From positions 16,077 through 80,076 of the forward strand of contig CBDDBX010000007.1 of NCBI GenBank assembly GCA_965225955.1: a stretch of 64,000 bases of DNA. The letters run 5' to 3'. Below the pieces are notes generated by a model. The model ran no database searches. It was not told the origin of the DNA and was given only the letters and a program-made list of their open reading frames with translations. Shown one piece after another: positions 7,627-15,573 of this stretch (its first letter is position 1; each line of letters opens with the position of its first letter). This DNA is from CBDDBX01 sp965225955 (lineage in GTDB: Bacteria > Acidobacteriota > Aminicenantia > UBA2199). The position numbers were made by a program, and so were the translations under genes.

Positions 7627-8922
7627 TTATTTAATTGCTTTGTTTACGAGTTTTTCTACGGGCTTAAGTCCCAGTGGTGTTCCTTTTTCAATAGCTTTAA
7701 GTACAGCTCCTCCACCTGTAAATATGTAGTAATCAGGGCTATCCAGCGCAACAATATAGAGGCCCGGCAGTAATCTTTTCAATTCCTGCATTGTGTCTCC
7801 ACCACCATAGAGTTTAACTGCTTCCCGGTTTTCATCTATTAACTGATCCAGAGCTATGGTACCTTCGTTGAAATGAGGTGTAAAACCCATCACTGCATTT
7901 ACAAATATGGTTTTTGATCTATGAAAAATATCCTCAATCTCAGGAATAGTGAAGGATTCTGGTGCAACATCCAGAATATAGTTTAATTCTGCTCCCTTTT
8001 TAAGAGTTCTTATATCGTGAACTCTGTAGTGCCCCTCTTTTTTACCTTCAAGTGTATCTGACTCAACAATCCAGGGGAGCTCAACCATCTTGCCGGGGTG
8101 AGAGTTACTGAAAGCTACAAAATTTTCTGCAGATTTCATATCATCATCAGAGATGCCCTTTATTTTGAATCCATATTTAGCACAGAGATATGCATTATAT
8201 ATAACACCTCCAAGTATGAGATGGTCTGCCTTTTCAAGAAGAGTGTTAAGGGATGCTATTTTTGTGTCAAACTTTGACCCTGCCACTACAGCAAGAAAAG
8301 GAGCGTTTGGTGAGTAGATTCTTTTAAGGTTTTCAATCTCCTTCTCCATAAGAAAGCCTGCATATGAAGGAAGATAATCCGGAACCCTCCAGGTTGAGGC
8401 GTGGGGTTGCCAGGAACCGAAGGCATCATTTACGTAGATATCTGCAAGACCAGCCAGCTGGTGAGCAAAACGATCTGCAGTTTCTCCGTCTGCTTCTTCA
8501 CCGGTAAACCATCTTGTATTCGGTAGATATATACCATCTACATTTCCGGTTTTCAGGTCTTTTATCATATGATTAACAGATGTTTCAAGGCCCAGATAAC
8601 CGTTATTGCCGTGGACATAGAATTCCGGGGTTACAAAGTTTATATGGAGTTTGCTTTTCAGATACTCGACAATTGGAGCAACAGATGTGTCAGCAGAGAT
8701 ATCTATTGTTCCATCTTTCTTATTTTGGGGACGGCCTACATGGGTCATTAATATTATTCTGCCCCCTTTGGCGTTTATATAATAAAGGGTGCCAAGAGTG
8801 GCATCTATTCTGTAAGGGTCGTGTATAACTCCCTTCTTTACAACATTGTGATCAACTCTTACAAGAACAATTTTGTCCTTAAGATCTGCTTCAGTAAGCA
8901 GTGGTAGATTAATTTCTGACAT
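7627..8922 (-). CDS. Divergent phosphoglycerate kinase paralogue
   Basis: A 431-residue protein clearly of the PGK fold, with VLVRVDHNV, MTHVGRPQNK, YVNDAFGSWQPHAST, AGSKFDTKI, VNAVMGF and LYGGGDTMQEL in the PGK order. Several signatures differ from canonical PGK: VDFNVP becomes VDHNVV, ENLRFHPEE becomes NTRWFTGEEADG, and LWNGPMGVFE becomes FVNAVMGFTPHF. The substrate arginine and lysine positions, the C-terminal GGGD loop and the full length are kept. It may therefore be active, perhaps with altered substrate or regulation. AGGAG precedes the ATG. It is transcribed divergently from gap, sharing a 224-bp upstream region, so the two may be co-regulated. Canonical activity is uncertain because the tandem pgk is also present. 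Confidence 0.85.
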   Translation of the reverse strand: MSEINLPLLTEADLKDKIVLVRVDHNVVKKGVIHDPYRIDATLGTLYYINAKGGRIILMTHVGRPQNKKDGTIDISADTSVAPIVEYLKSKLHINFVTPEFYVHGNNGYLGLETSVNHMIKDLKTGNVDGIYLPNTRWFTGEEADGETADRFAHQLAGLADIYVNDAFGSWQPHASTWRVPDYLPSYAGFLMEKEIENLKRIYSPNAPFLAVVAGSKFDTKIASLNTLLEKADHLILGGVIYNAYLCAKYGFKIKGISDDDMKSAENFVAFSNSHPGKMVELPWIVESDTLEGKKEGHYRVHDIRTLKKGAELNYILDVAPESFTIPEIEDIFHRSKTIFVNAVMGFTPHFNEGTIALDQLIDENREAVKLYGGGDTMQELKRLLPGLYIVALDSPDYYIFTGGGAVLKAIEKGTPLGLKPVEKLVNKAIK

Positions 8923-9032
8923 ATCGTCTCCTGATGTTGTTAGTTAAAGATTTTCTATATATACTATATATCAGTTGTCAGAAAATAAACAAAGAGTATT
9001 CAGGGAATCTGAATTATTAATTTAAAAAATAT

Positions 9033-9119
9033 TAACCTGTTTTAAATGTGTCTGTGACAAAGTATGACCGAAAGGTTTATTTCTTCACTATTGAAAAAAA
9101 CAGGTTAGTATGTTAATTT
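9033..9119 (+). promoter_or_regulatory. Promoter of gap operon with 11-bp inverted repeat
   Basis: TAACCTGTTTT at 9033-9043 and AAAACAGGTTA at 9097-9107 are perfect inverted repeats 53 bp apart. The second arm lies in the spacer of a plausible promoter: TTGAAA at 9091-9096, 17 bp, TAATTT at 9114-9119. They look like two half-sites or operators of a regulator acting by looping, or a far-apart hairpin. Nothing identifies the regulator. Confidence 0.5.
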
Positions 9120-9146
9120 CATTTCTTAATTTCAGGAGGGATAAGA

Positions 9147-10148
9147 ATGAGTTATAAAGTCGCTATTAACGGGTTTGGACGTATAGGGCGCCTGTTCTTC
9201 AGATCAAGCTTCATGAGAGATGAGTTTGAGATTGTTGCAATAAACGATCTTACTTCACCATCAACTCTTGCGCACCTGTTAAAGTACGATACAGTGTTTG
9301 GTATTCTGGATAAGGAAGTTACCGCTGGAGACGATTCGATTACAGTGGATGGTAAAAAGATCAAAGTTCTTTCGGAAAGAGATCCTAAGAGCCTTCCATG
9401 GAAAGAGCTGGGAATTGATCTGGTAGTTGAGTCAACCGGAATTTTCAGAAGTCGTGAAAAAGCCTCCTGGCATCTTGAAGCCGGTGCAGGAAAGGTTGTT
9501 ATCTCAGCACCAGCTGGTGATCCGGATATCACACTGGTTCTTGGTGTAAATGATGATGATTACAATCATGAAGAGCATAAGATAATTTCAAATGCCTCAT
9601 GTACTACAAATTGTATTGCACCTGTTATTAAACTTCTCCACAACAAATATGGAGTTGTTGAAGGTAATATGACAACTGTACATTCATATACAAATGATCA
9701 GCGTATTCTTGATCTGCCTCATTCAGATCTCAGAAGAGCACGTACAGCTGCCCAGAATATTATTCCTACATCAACAGGAGCTGCAAAAGCTGTTGGTATA
9801 GTTATGCCGGAAATGAAGGGTAAGATTACAGGAAGTGCTATAAGAGTTCCTACACCTGATGTTTCTCTTGTGGACCTGGTAGTAAATCTTGAAAACAGTG
9901 CAACTGAAGAAGAACTTCATGAACTGTTTAAGAATGCTGCAGAGAATGAGATGAAAGGTGTTCTGGAATATACAGACAAACCTCTTGTATCCTCAGACTT
10001 CATGGGTAATCCTAATTCATCAATTGTTGATGGTGAATTCATTACTGTTATTGGTGAGAAGATGATAAAGATTCTTGCATGGTACGATAACGAGTGGGGC
10101 TATTCAAACAGAGTTGGTGATCTGGTTGCTAAGATAGCAAAATCATAA
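9147..10148 (+). CDS. gap: Glyceraldehyde-3-phosphate dehydrogenase
   Basis: A 333-residue GAPDH oxidising glyceraldehyde-3-phosphate with NAD(P) and phosphate to 1,3-bisphosphoglycerate. The N-terminal Rossmann motif INGFGRIGR and the following AINDLT suggest NAD preference. The catalytic cysteine is Cys152 in SNASCTTNC, and the C-terminal signature WYDNEWGYSNR is present. AGGAGGG precedes the ATG. It is the first gene of gap-tpiA-secG-tRNA-Leu. In many bacteria pgk lies between gap and tpiA; here pgk is elsewhere. Confidence 0.97.
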   Translation: MSYKVAINGFGRIGRLFFRSSFMRDEFEIVAINDLTSPSTLAHLLKYDTVFGILDKEVTAGDDSITVDGKKIKVLSERDPKSLPWKELGIDLVVESTGIFRSREKASWHLEAGAGKVVISAPAGDPDITLVLGVNDDDYNHEEHKIISNASCTTNCIAPVIKLLHNKYGVVEGNMTTVHSYTNDQRILDLPHSDLRRARTAAQNIIPTSTGAAKAVGIVMPEMKGKITGSAIRVPTPDVSLVDLVVNLENSATEEELHELFKNAAENEMKGVLEYTDKPLVSSDFMGNPNSSIVDGEFITVIGEKMIKILAWYDNEWGYSNRVGDLVAKIAKS

Positions 10149-10151
10149 AAA

Positions 10152-10919
10152 ATGAAAATTAATAAATTCCTGATTGCGGGAAACTGGAAGATGAATCTTT
10201 CAGTAGAGGAGGGACTCAGTTTTATGGAGTCCCTCAACAACAAATTCAAAGGAAACTCACGGGTTGAAGCGCTTATATTCCCTGGTTTTCTCTCAATTGC
10301 TCCAATGAAGGATAAAACCGGAGTTGTTAAACTTGGAGCTCAGAACTTCTATCCGGCAGATTCCGGTGCATTTACCGGTGAAATCTCACCTGTGATGCTG
10401 AAAGGTTATGCTGATTATCTACTTATAGGTCATTCCGAACGCAGACATGTATTTGGGGAAACCAATGAGTTGATCAGTAAGAAGCTTAAGATGGCTCTTG
10501 ATTCAGATTTTACTCCTGTGCTATGTGTAGGAGAAACTCTTGAAGACAGAGATGAAGAGCGAACTTTCAAAGTAATAGAAGAGCAAATTGTATCTGCTTT
10601 TAAAGATCTGGATATCAATCAGCTTAAGAGAGTTGTCATTGCATATGAACCTGTGTGGGCTATTGGTACAGGTAAAACTGCAACACCTGAAATTGCACAG
10701 GAAGTTCATGAATTTATAAGATCTCTGCTTAAGGAACTCTTTGCCTTTGGTGATGAGACTTTCATCCTGTATGGCGGTTCTGTTAAACCTTCAAATGCGG
10801 AAGCACTTTTAAAGAAAAATGACATTAATGGTGCATTAATTGGGGGAGCCTCCTTGCAATGGGAGAGTTTTTTTGATATACTAACGCATTCTGAGAAACT
10901 GATTACGCAGGAGGATTAA
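10152..10919 (+). CDS. tpiA: Triosephosphate isomerase
   Basis: A 255-residue TIM-barrel enzyme interconverting dihydroxyacetone phosphate and glyceraldehyde-3-phosphate. The key motifs are all present: GNWKMN with Lys13, IGHSERR with the catalytic histidine, and AYEPVWAIGTGKTAT with the catalytic glutamate and flexible loop. The phosphate-binding YGGSVKPSN is also present. The ATG lies 3 bp after the gap stop, so the two are tightly coupled. No oddities seen. Confidence 0.97.
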   Translation: MKINKFLIAGNWKMNLSVEEGLSFMESLNNKFKGNSRVEALIFPGFLSIAPMKDKTGVVKLGAQNFYPADSGAFTGEISPVMLKGYADYLLIGHSERRHVFGETNELISKKLKMALDSDFTPVLCVGETLEDRDEERTFKVIEEQIVSAFKDLDINQLKRVVIAYEPVWAIGTGKTATPEIAQEVHEFIRSLLKELFAFGDETFILYGGSVKPSNAEALLKKNDINGALIGGASLQWESFFDILTHSEKLITQED

Positions 10920-10921
10920 TC

Positions 10922-11341
10922 TTGGAATCTTTTTTACTGGTATTACATATTGTTGTTAGTATCCTGTTGATACTTGTTGTTCTGCTTCAGAGCGGAAAGA
11001 GTGCCGATTTAGCTGGTGCTTTCGGTGGAGGTGGTTCACAGTCAACTTTTGGTCCACGTGGTGCTGCAACTATACTGTCCAAGATTACAACAGGACTTGC
11101 TGTGCTGTTCATGGTTAACACTCTGTTGCTGATGATCATCTCGAGACAGAATTCAGCTTCTGATACAGTTATGGCTGGGGAAAAAGCTCCGATAGTACAG
11201 AAGGCAGATGAAAAGAAGCCTGCTGTTACAGAGGAAAAAGCTAAAGAAGAAAAACCAGCTGAAACAAAAGCTGCTGATACTGAAAAGAAAGCAGAAGATA
11301 AAAAGGAAACTGTAAAAGATAATAATAACAAAGCTGCATAA
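10922..11341 (+). CDS. secG: Preprotein translocase subunit SecG
   Basis: A 139-residue SecG, an accessory membrane subunit of the SecYEG channel. Two membrane helices (about 4-22 and 60-78) flank the family signature FGGGGSQSTFGPRG. The start is TTG at 10922, set by GGAGGATTAATC just upstream, inside the end of tpiA. The C-terminal 50 residues are a Lys/Glu/Ala-rich, probably disordered tail, longer than in E. coli SecG. The order tpiA-secG followed by a tRNA-Leu gene is common in bacteria. Confidence 0.92.
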   Translation: MESFLLVLHIVVSILLILVVLLQSGKSADLAGAFGGGGSQSTFGPRGAATILSKITTGLAVLFMVNTLLLMIISRQNSASDTVMAGEKAPIVQKADEKKPAVTEEKAKEEKPAETKAADTEKKAEDKKETVKDNNNKAA

Positions 11342-11363
11342 TTAAGTAGCTTATGACAAACAC

Positions 11364-11447
<84 letters not shown>

Positions 11448-11459
11448 TTTCCCATAAAT

Positions 11460-11546
11460 GGAGAGGTGCGAGAGTGGCTGAATCGGGTTGCCTGCTAAGC
11501 AATTGTCCTGGCAACGGGACCGTGGGTTCGAATCCCACCCTCTCCG
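11460..11546 (+). tRNA. tRNA-Ser (anticodon GCT)
   Basis: An 87-nt class II tRNA. Acceptor stem GGAGAGG (11460-11466) pairs with CCTCTCC (11539-11545), and the discriminator base is G. The anticodon GCT is at 11494-11496, with a long variable arm. The T loop is GGTTCGAATCC. CCA is not encoded. It is 12 bp after tRNA-Leu, so probably in the same transcript. Confidence 0.95.
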
Positions 11547-11682
11547 GGTTATCCCTTTAACTCAAATCATTAGAATTCATCCATTCTCAATTAAAATTCT
11601 ACATAGTTATTAAAATCGGGTGGGATTTTGTGTATAAAGTGACAAGCTGCGCTCAAGACTGTCTCAAAACCTTCAACAGAAA

Positions 11683-11692
11683 TTCGTGTAAA
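11683..11692 (+). repeat. Single TTNGYGT-type 10-mer
   Basis: TTCGTGTAAA followed by TTC matches the second flavour of the 10-bp intergenic repeat. It lies inside the MITE-like element. Confidence 0.35.
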
Positions 11693-11769
11693 TTCAAAAC
11701 AAAAGTCCGTTGGAAAATAAAGTAAAAATCTTTTAAGGATTTGATTTTTGCGAATTTTCCAACATTAAA

Positions 11770-11799
11770 TTTGTGTTTATTGGTGTCCATTTGTGGTTA
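11770..11799 (+). repeat. 10-bp phased repeat, TTNGYGT flavour, three units
   Basis: TTTGTGTTTA, TTGGTGTCCA and TTTGTGGTTA follow one another without gaps. They match the TTNGYGTNNA flavour seen at 48810-48851 and, inverted, at 28746-28765. Confidence 0.55.
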
Positions 11800-11893
11800 C
11801 CAAAAAACGGTGACTTCTGAGACAGTCTGGTTCCTCGCTTGTTCCCATCTTCGACATTACTCGTCCTTCACTTCGTTACGTCCTTCGTTCGAA

Positions 11894-11958
11894 GACCCGG
11901 CAGCGGATTGTTATGAAGGACAAGACGGTTTTCGTTTTGTTATGTCTTCTGCCGGGTC
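11894..11958. other. Stem-loop with 10-bp GC-rich stem
   Basis: GACCCGGCAG (11894-11903) pairs perfectly with CTGCCGGGTC (11949-11958) around a 45-nt loop, just downstream of the ABC-domain gene end. It may be part of a terminator, a repeat remnant or a small RNA. No T run is present. Confidence 0.4.
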
Positions 11959-11977
11959 CAGCAAGCATAAACCCAAT

Positions 11978-12865
11978 TCAGGACACAATTTTATCCCTCT
12001 CTTCTTCACTGGAGAGGCGATAGGAAATCTCTTTCAGTCTTATCATTTGTTGGTAATGAAAAGGAAAGCCTAATACTGATTCTATGAAATTAAAAACATA
12101 CATTACTACAGAAAGGGTGGTTCCGAATGTTGTGGCTCCCCCGGTAATGTCCAGTATGGTAAAAACCATTATTGCTGCAAGAAGAAGCCACACACCGGAA
12201 AAATTGAGAGTTTCAAGATCTGACAGTTTTATCTGCCATTTCATGAGGTTATGAAAGTGGTTGTGAATTTTCCGGGAATCACGGGTTTTTAATATTTCAA
12301 CCTGCTTTTCAATTTCGTCGTTACCTTTCTGGTTGAGGGTGAAAATCTTTCCTGAACTTAACATGTAGATTAGTGTAATAGCTACAATTGCCAGAATACA
12401 GGCAATAAAGATCTTTATGTTAATGAAGAAGATAATTGCGAGAGTACCGGCTAAACCGACAAACTGATGCAGAATATCGGGAATAGAATTTTCCAGAAAC
12501 TCAATGAATTCTGAAAACAGATGCACTCTGGCTGAAAGCTTTGATATTGATGAGTTTTTTCTGTTTTCTCTTGTAGTGATCTCATCAGAAATCTCTGTAT
12601 ATATACCTGCATAAGCTCTTGTGTCATAGAATCTTCTGATTGCCCCTGTAATCAGCAGAATAATGCATAATCCCCCGAGTTGATAGATGCCTGTCATACT
12701 CTCTTTGATCAGATTGTCAATGGCATGACCTATAACCATTGGCATTGCAACAAGAGTAGCTGCTTCAACAATAACAAGTCCCCATGTAAGGGTAATTTTC
12801 CCAAAAAACCTCTTTATAAGATATTTAAGGGATATTGTGGGGGAAAGTTTTGTGGCTTTATCCAT
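11978..12865 (-). CDS. ABC-type six-helix membrane domain protein without ATPase
   Basis: About 295 residues with five or six membrane helices and the layout of an ABC exporter membrane domain (ABC_membrane_3-like). There is no Walker A, signature or Walker B motif and no ATPase gene next to it. Two frames of start are possible: GTG at 12874 or ATG at 12865. The AGAAGG site favours 12865, which overlaps the end of the upstream radical SAM gene by 8 bp. It is the last gene of the operon starting at 16827. It could be a half-transporter needing an unlinked ATPase, or a membrane partner of the radical SAM proteins. Confidence 0.65.
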   Translation of the reverse strand: MDKATKLSPTISLKYLIKRFFGKITLTWGLVIVEAATLVAMPMVIGHAIDNLIKESMTGIYQLGGLCIILLITGAIRRFYDTRAYAGIYTEISDEITTRENRKNSSISKLSARVHLFSEFIEFLENSIPDILHQFVGLAGTLAIIFFINIKIFIACILAIVAITLIYMLSSGKIFTLNQKGNDEIEKQVEILKTRDSRKIHNHFHNLMKWQIKLSDLETLNFSGVWLLLAAIMVFTILDITGGATTFGTTLSVVMYVFNFIESVLGFPFHYQQMIRLKEISYRLSSEEERDKIVS

Positions 12866-14927
12866 TATCTGCACCTTCTGTGACAGAGTCTTTATGGGTA
12901 AGAGTAAAGCTGGAGAAGATATTCTGTATTATACTTCTCATATAGTAATCGCTTGCACTGTGAGTGGCAATAATTGTATATCCACGATTATCCTGAACAT
13001 AATATCCCACAATAACTTTTGAAGGGTATCCACTGTACTCACCACTATACTCCCGGATTTCGGGCCTGGGAGCAGATGGGGTGGTTTTGTAGAACTCTTT
13101 TAATTGAACTCCTTTATCTGATTTTATAACAGTATCATTTTTACCAAGTTCGTTTTCCATATACCTGATGAAATCTTTTAGTGGAAAGTGATAGTTGAAA
13201 TCTACAACGATTACATCAAGAGAAGCAAGGTTCTCAGGATGCCTGAAATTATGGGTTTTAGTTCCATCAGTTTTACTGATAGTTTCCTTCCAGTCTACAG
13301 GGGTGGTAACAGAGAAATTAAGCTCTTTATCTGTAGCTTTTCTGACCTTTGATGGCTGTTTGAAAATTTTTGAAGGTGGAGCTTTAAATATATTTACCAG
13401 ACGGTAAGATACCGGTGTGGTTGATATAGCCATTATGCCTGACCCCAGCCACATCAGTATAACAAGCCAGTAGAGAACCGGAGATTCTTTACGTGGAATA
13501 TCGTCCATGAAATATGTAGTGCCGTTCTTAATGTCTGTTAATGCCCATATTATAAAAATAACCCCCCAGATCCAGTGAATGTTGAGATAGATACCTAAAC
13601 CGACAAATCCCAGGGCCAGAATAGATTTCCAGCGAACAGGTCTATATAAGCCTGTAGTTAAAGCAGGTGTTTTATCTGCTCCTTTCTGAGTAATAGCACT
13701 ATCTTCTGCACTACCTGAACCCCGGGGGGCTTTTTTATGAAAAGTTTTCTTACGTCTTAGTTCTGTCCAGAACCATACAGATCCATCTTTCAGTTCTTCG
13801 GCTGACATATTTGCGGGTTTAAAAACTACATTGTTTCCATCATAAAGAGACCAGTTGTCTGTTAGTATGCGTCCTTCTGCTTTAAGGCGTCTGTAGAGAT
13901 CTGTTCCCGGAAAAGGAATGAGGATAACAGACTCAACCTCATCAATCTCTATATACCTGCAGAAATCCAGACTTTTCTGGAAAATATCCTTGTTGTGATT
14001 GTCAAAACCGAAAATAATAGAGGAGGTAATGGAAATCCCGTGTTTGTGGAATTTCTTTATCTGTTCTTTTAGAATGTCTGGTGAAACAAAGCCCTTACCT
14101 GAGGCTTCCAGTGCATCTGCAGAAGGAGTTTCAATTCCAATAAGAAGTCCCTTGCATCCACTTTCTGCTGCAGCTCTGAGTAACTCTTCATCTTCTGCAA
14201 GTTTGATGGTTGCTTCTCCCATCCATTTTATATTCAGAGGTTTCAATGCCTTAAAAAGCTTAAGAGCGTACTCCCGGTCTGCTGTGAGATTATCTGCATG
14301 AAGTTCAAACCAGCAGCCAGGAGGTGCGGCTTCAATTTCTGCAACAATATTTTCAACAGGCCTGACCCGGTATTTCCGGCAGAAAAACTCTGGAACTGTA
14401 CAGAAGTCGCATTTATGCACACAGCCTCTGGACACAAGTACTGACCAGAAATAGTTGTATTTTGAAGGTGGAATCAGATCTGTAGGGTAGGGGCGGAGTA
14501 TCGCCATGTCTACTGGCTTTTCTCTTTTATAACAGGGTTTAAGAGAGTTGTTTGCAAAATCTTTAAGAAGCTGTTCCCATATGCCTTCAGGTTCACCTAT
14601 AAGAACTGAATCTGCATATTGACCTGCTTCTCCTGACATGAAAGAAGCGTGAAGTCCTCCAAGTACTACTGTATATCCTCTGCTTCTGAACTTCTCAGCC
14701 ATTTTATAGGAGTGAGCAGCATCTGGAGTATGAAAAAATATTGCTACCAGATCAGCTTTTATTTTATAGTCCGGTTTCATATCGATTGTTTCATCACAAA
14801 GAGCCAGATCTATTGAGTCAGGAGTTGTTGCTGCAACGGAGAAGATGTTCTGGGGCGGAGCCCCCATATTTTTTTTATATTTTTTGAATGGACCGGGAGC
14901 TGAGGCCTTAATAAGATAAACTTTCAT
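12858..14927 (-). CDS. B12-domain radical SAM protein fused to a membrane and soluble C-terminal module
   Basis: About 689 residues. Residues 1-145 form a cobalamin-binding-like Rossmann domain (VVLGGLHASF). Residues 160-390 are a radical SAM barrel with the [4Fe-4S] motif C169-x3-C173-x2-C176 (CVHKCDFC), followed by LIGIETPS, FGFDNHN and IPFPGTDLYRRL. After a low-complexity linker come two hydrophobic segments (about 430-465 and 484-507) and a soluble domain (about 545-689) resembling PsbP/DcrB-type folds. The fusion is unusual. The ATG at 14927 is favoured by GGGGAG upstream; a TTG two codons earlier overlaps the TetR stop. Likely membrane-associated; the substrate is unknown, perhaps a lipid (inference). 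Confidence 0.8.
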   Translation of the reverse strand: MKVYLIKASAPGPFKKYKKNMGAPPQNIFSVAATTPDSIDLALCDETIDMKPDYKIKADLVAIFFHTPDAAHSYKMAEKFRSRGYTVVLGGLHASFMSGEAGQYADSVLIGEPEGIWEQLLKDFANNSLKPCYKREKPVDMAILRPYPTDLIPPSKYNYFWSVLVSRGCVHKCDFCTVPEFFCRKYRVRPVENIVAEIEAAPPGCWFELHADNLTADREYALKLFKALKPLNIKWMGEATIKLAEDEELLRAAAESGCKGLLIGIETPSADALEASGKGFVSPDILKEQIKKFHKHGISITSSIIFGFDNHNKDIFQKSLDFCRYIEIDEVESVILIPFPGTDLYRRLKAEGRILTDNWSLYDGNNVVFKPANMSAEELKDGSVWFWTELRRKKTFHKKAPRGSGSAEDSAITQKGADKTPALTTGLYRPVRWKSILALGFVGLGIYLNIHWIWGVIFIIWALTDIKNGTTYFMDDIPRKESPVLYWLVILMWLGSGIMAISTTPVSYRLVNIFKAPPSKIFKQPSKVRKATDKELNFSVTTPVDWKETISKTDGTKTHNFRHPENLASLDVIVVDFNYHFPLKDFIRYMENELGKNDTVIKSDKGVQLKEFYKTTPSAPRPEIREYSGEYSGYPSKVIVGYYVQDNRGYTIIATHSASDYYMRSIIQNIFSSFTLTHKDSVTEGADNG

Positions 14928-14929
14928 GC

Positions 14930-15550
14930 TCAACTCCCCGCAATGTTTACTACTATATTGTATAGTTGATTCTCAAGATTACTATCTGTCTGCAGGTTAT
15001 TATTAAGACCCGGAATAACAGATTCGATAAGTTGCTTGTATTGACCGAAGGTATCCATTAAGCCAATTAGTGACATAACTGCAAATTGAATCTGCATATC
15101 TGTAGATGGCTTCTGAACAACTCTTGATAGAAGAGTTGCAATAAGGCCTATCTGGTTTCTGAAATAGTTCTCAATGATTTCTGTTGTACCCTCATTTGGC
15201 TCCCAGCACTCTCTGGTTATAATAACAGTCTGCCAGTTTGAATCTCCCATCTCTTCATAAGATTCCATTGAGGTTTTTATGAGATATCTGAGAGCTTCCT
15301 CTGGTTCATTGCTAAGTAGTTTCTCTCTATCTGAAGAACTCCAGGTGCATACTCTGCAGGCTTCGGTAACAACCTCTTTATATAGAATCTCTTTGGATCT
15401 GAAGTGGTAATTCAGGGCTCCGGGCTGAGTCTCTGCACTCCGGGCAATATCTCTTACAGTGATGCCTTTAAAACCCTTTTCAGCAAACAGTGCCCCTGCA
15501 GCTTCAATAATTCTGGCTCTTGTTCTTTCTGAATCTTTTGGTGTTCCCAT
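14930..15550 (-). CDS. TetR-family transcriptional regulator
   Basis: A 206-residue repressor-type regulator. The N-terminal helix-turn-helix (about 12-60) reads RIIEAAGALFAEKGFKGITV followed by RDIARSAETQPGALNYHFRS, typical of TetR. The C-terminal part is the ligand-binding and dimerisation region. GGAG precedes the ATG. The gene sits between the two radical SAM genes, 23 bp after the first and touching the second. A 23-bp palindrome overlapping the operon promoter (16857-16879) is its likely operator, which would mean autorepression relieved by a small, probably hydrophobic, ligand (inference). Confidence 0.9.
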   Translation of the reverse strand: MGTPKDSERTRARIIEAAGALFAEKGFKGITVRDIARSAETQPGALNYHFRSKEILYKEVVTEACRVCTWSSSDREKLLSNEPEEALRYLIKTSMESYEEMGDSNWQTVIITRECWEPNEGTTEIIENYFRNQIGLIATLLSRVVQKPSTDMQIQFAVMSLIGLMDTFGQYKQLIESVIPGLNNNLQTDSNLENQLYNIVVNIAGS

Positions 15551-15573
15551 TTTATCTCCTCTATAAATATTCC

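Larger units (their letters stand above)
11656..11828. mobile_element. MITE-like 173-bp inverted-repeat element
   Basis: AGACTGTCTCAAAA at 11656-11669 and TTCTGAGACAGTCT at 11815-11828 are inverted repeats (13 of 14 bp), with ends that look like insertion-sequence termini. Inside is a hairpin, GTTGGAAAAT (11709-11718) with ATTTTCCAAC (11754-11763), and two patches of 10-bp phased repeat. No transposase is encoded, so it would be non-autonomous. The rest of the 11547-11977 gap holds one more stem-loop and no convincing gene. Confidence 0.5.

Noticed and set aside
11741..12073. Plus-strand 110-codon frame
   Set aside because: It runs through the MITE-like element, a stem-loop and the end of the convergent ABC-domain gene, with no ribosome site or protein-like features.
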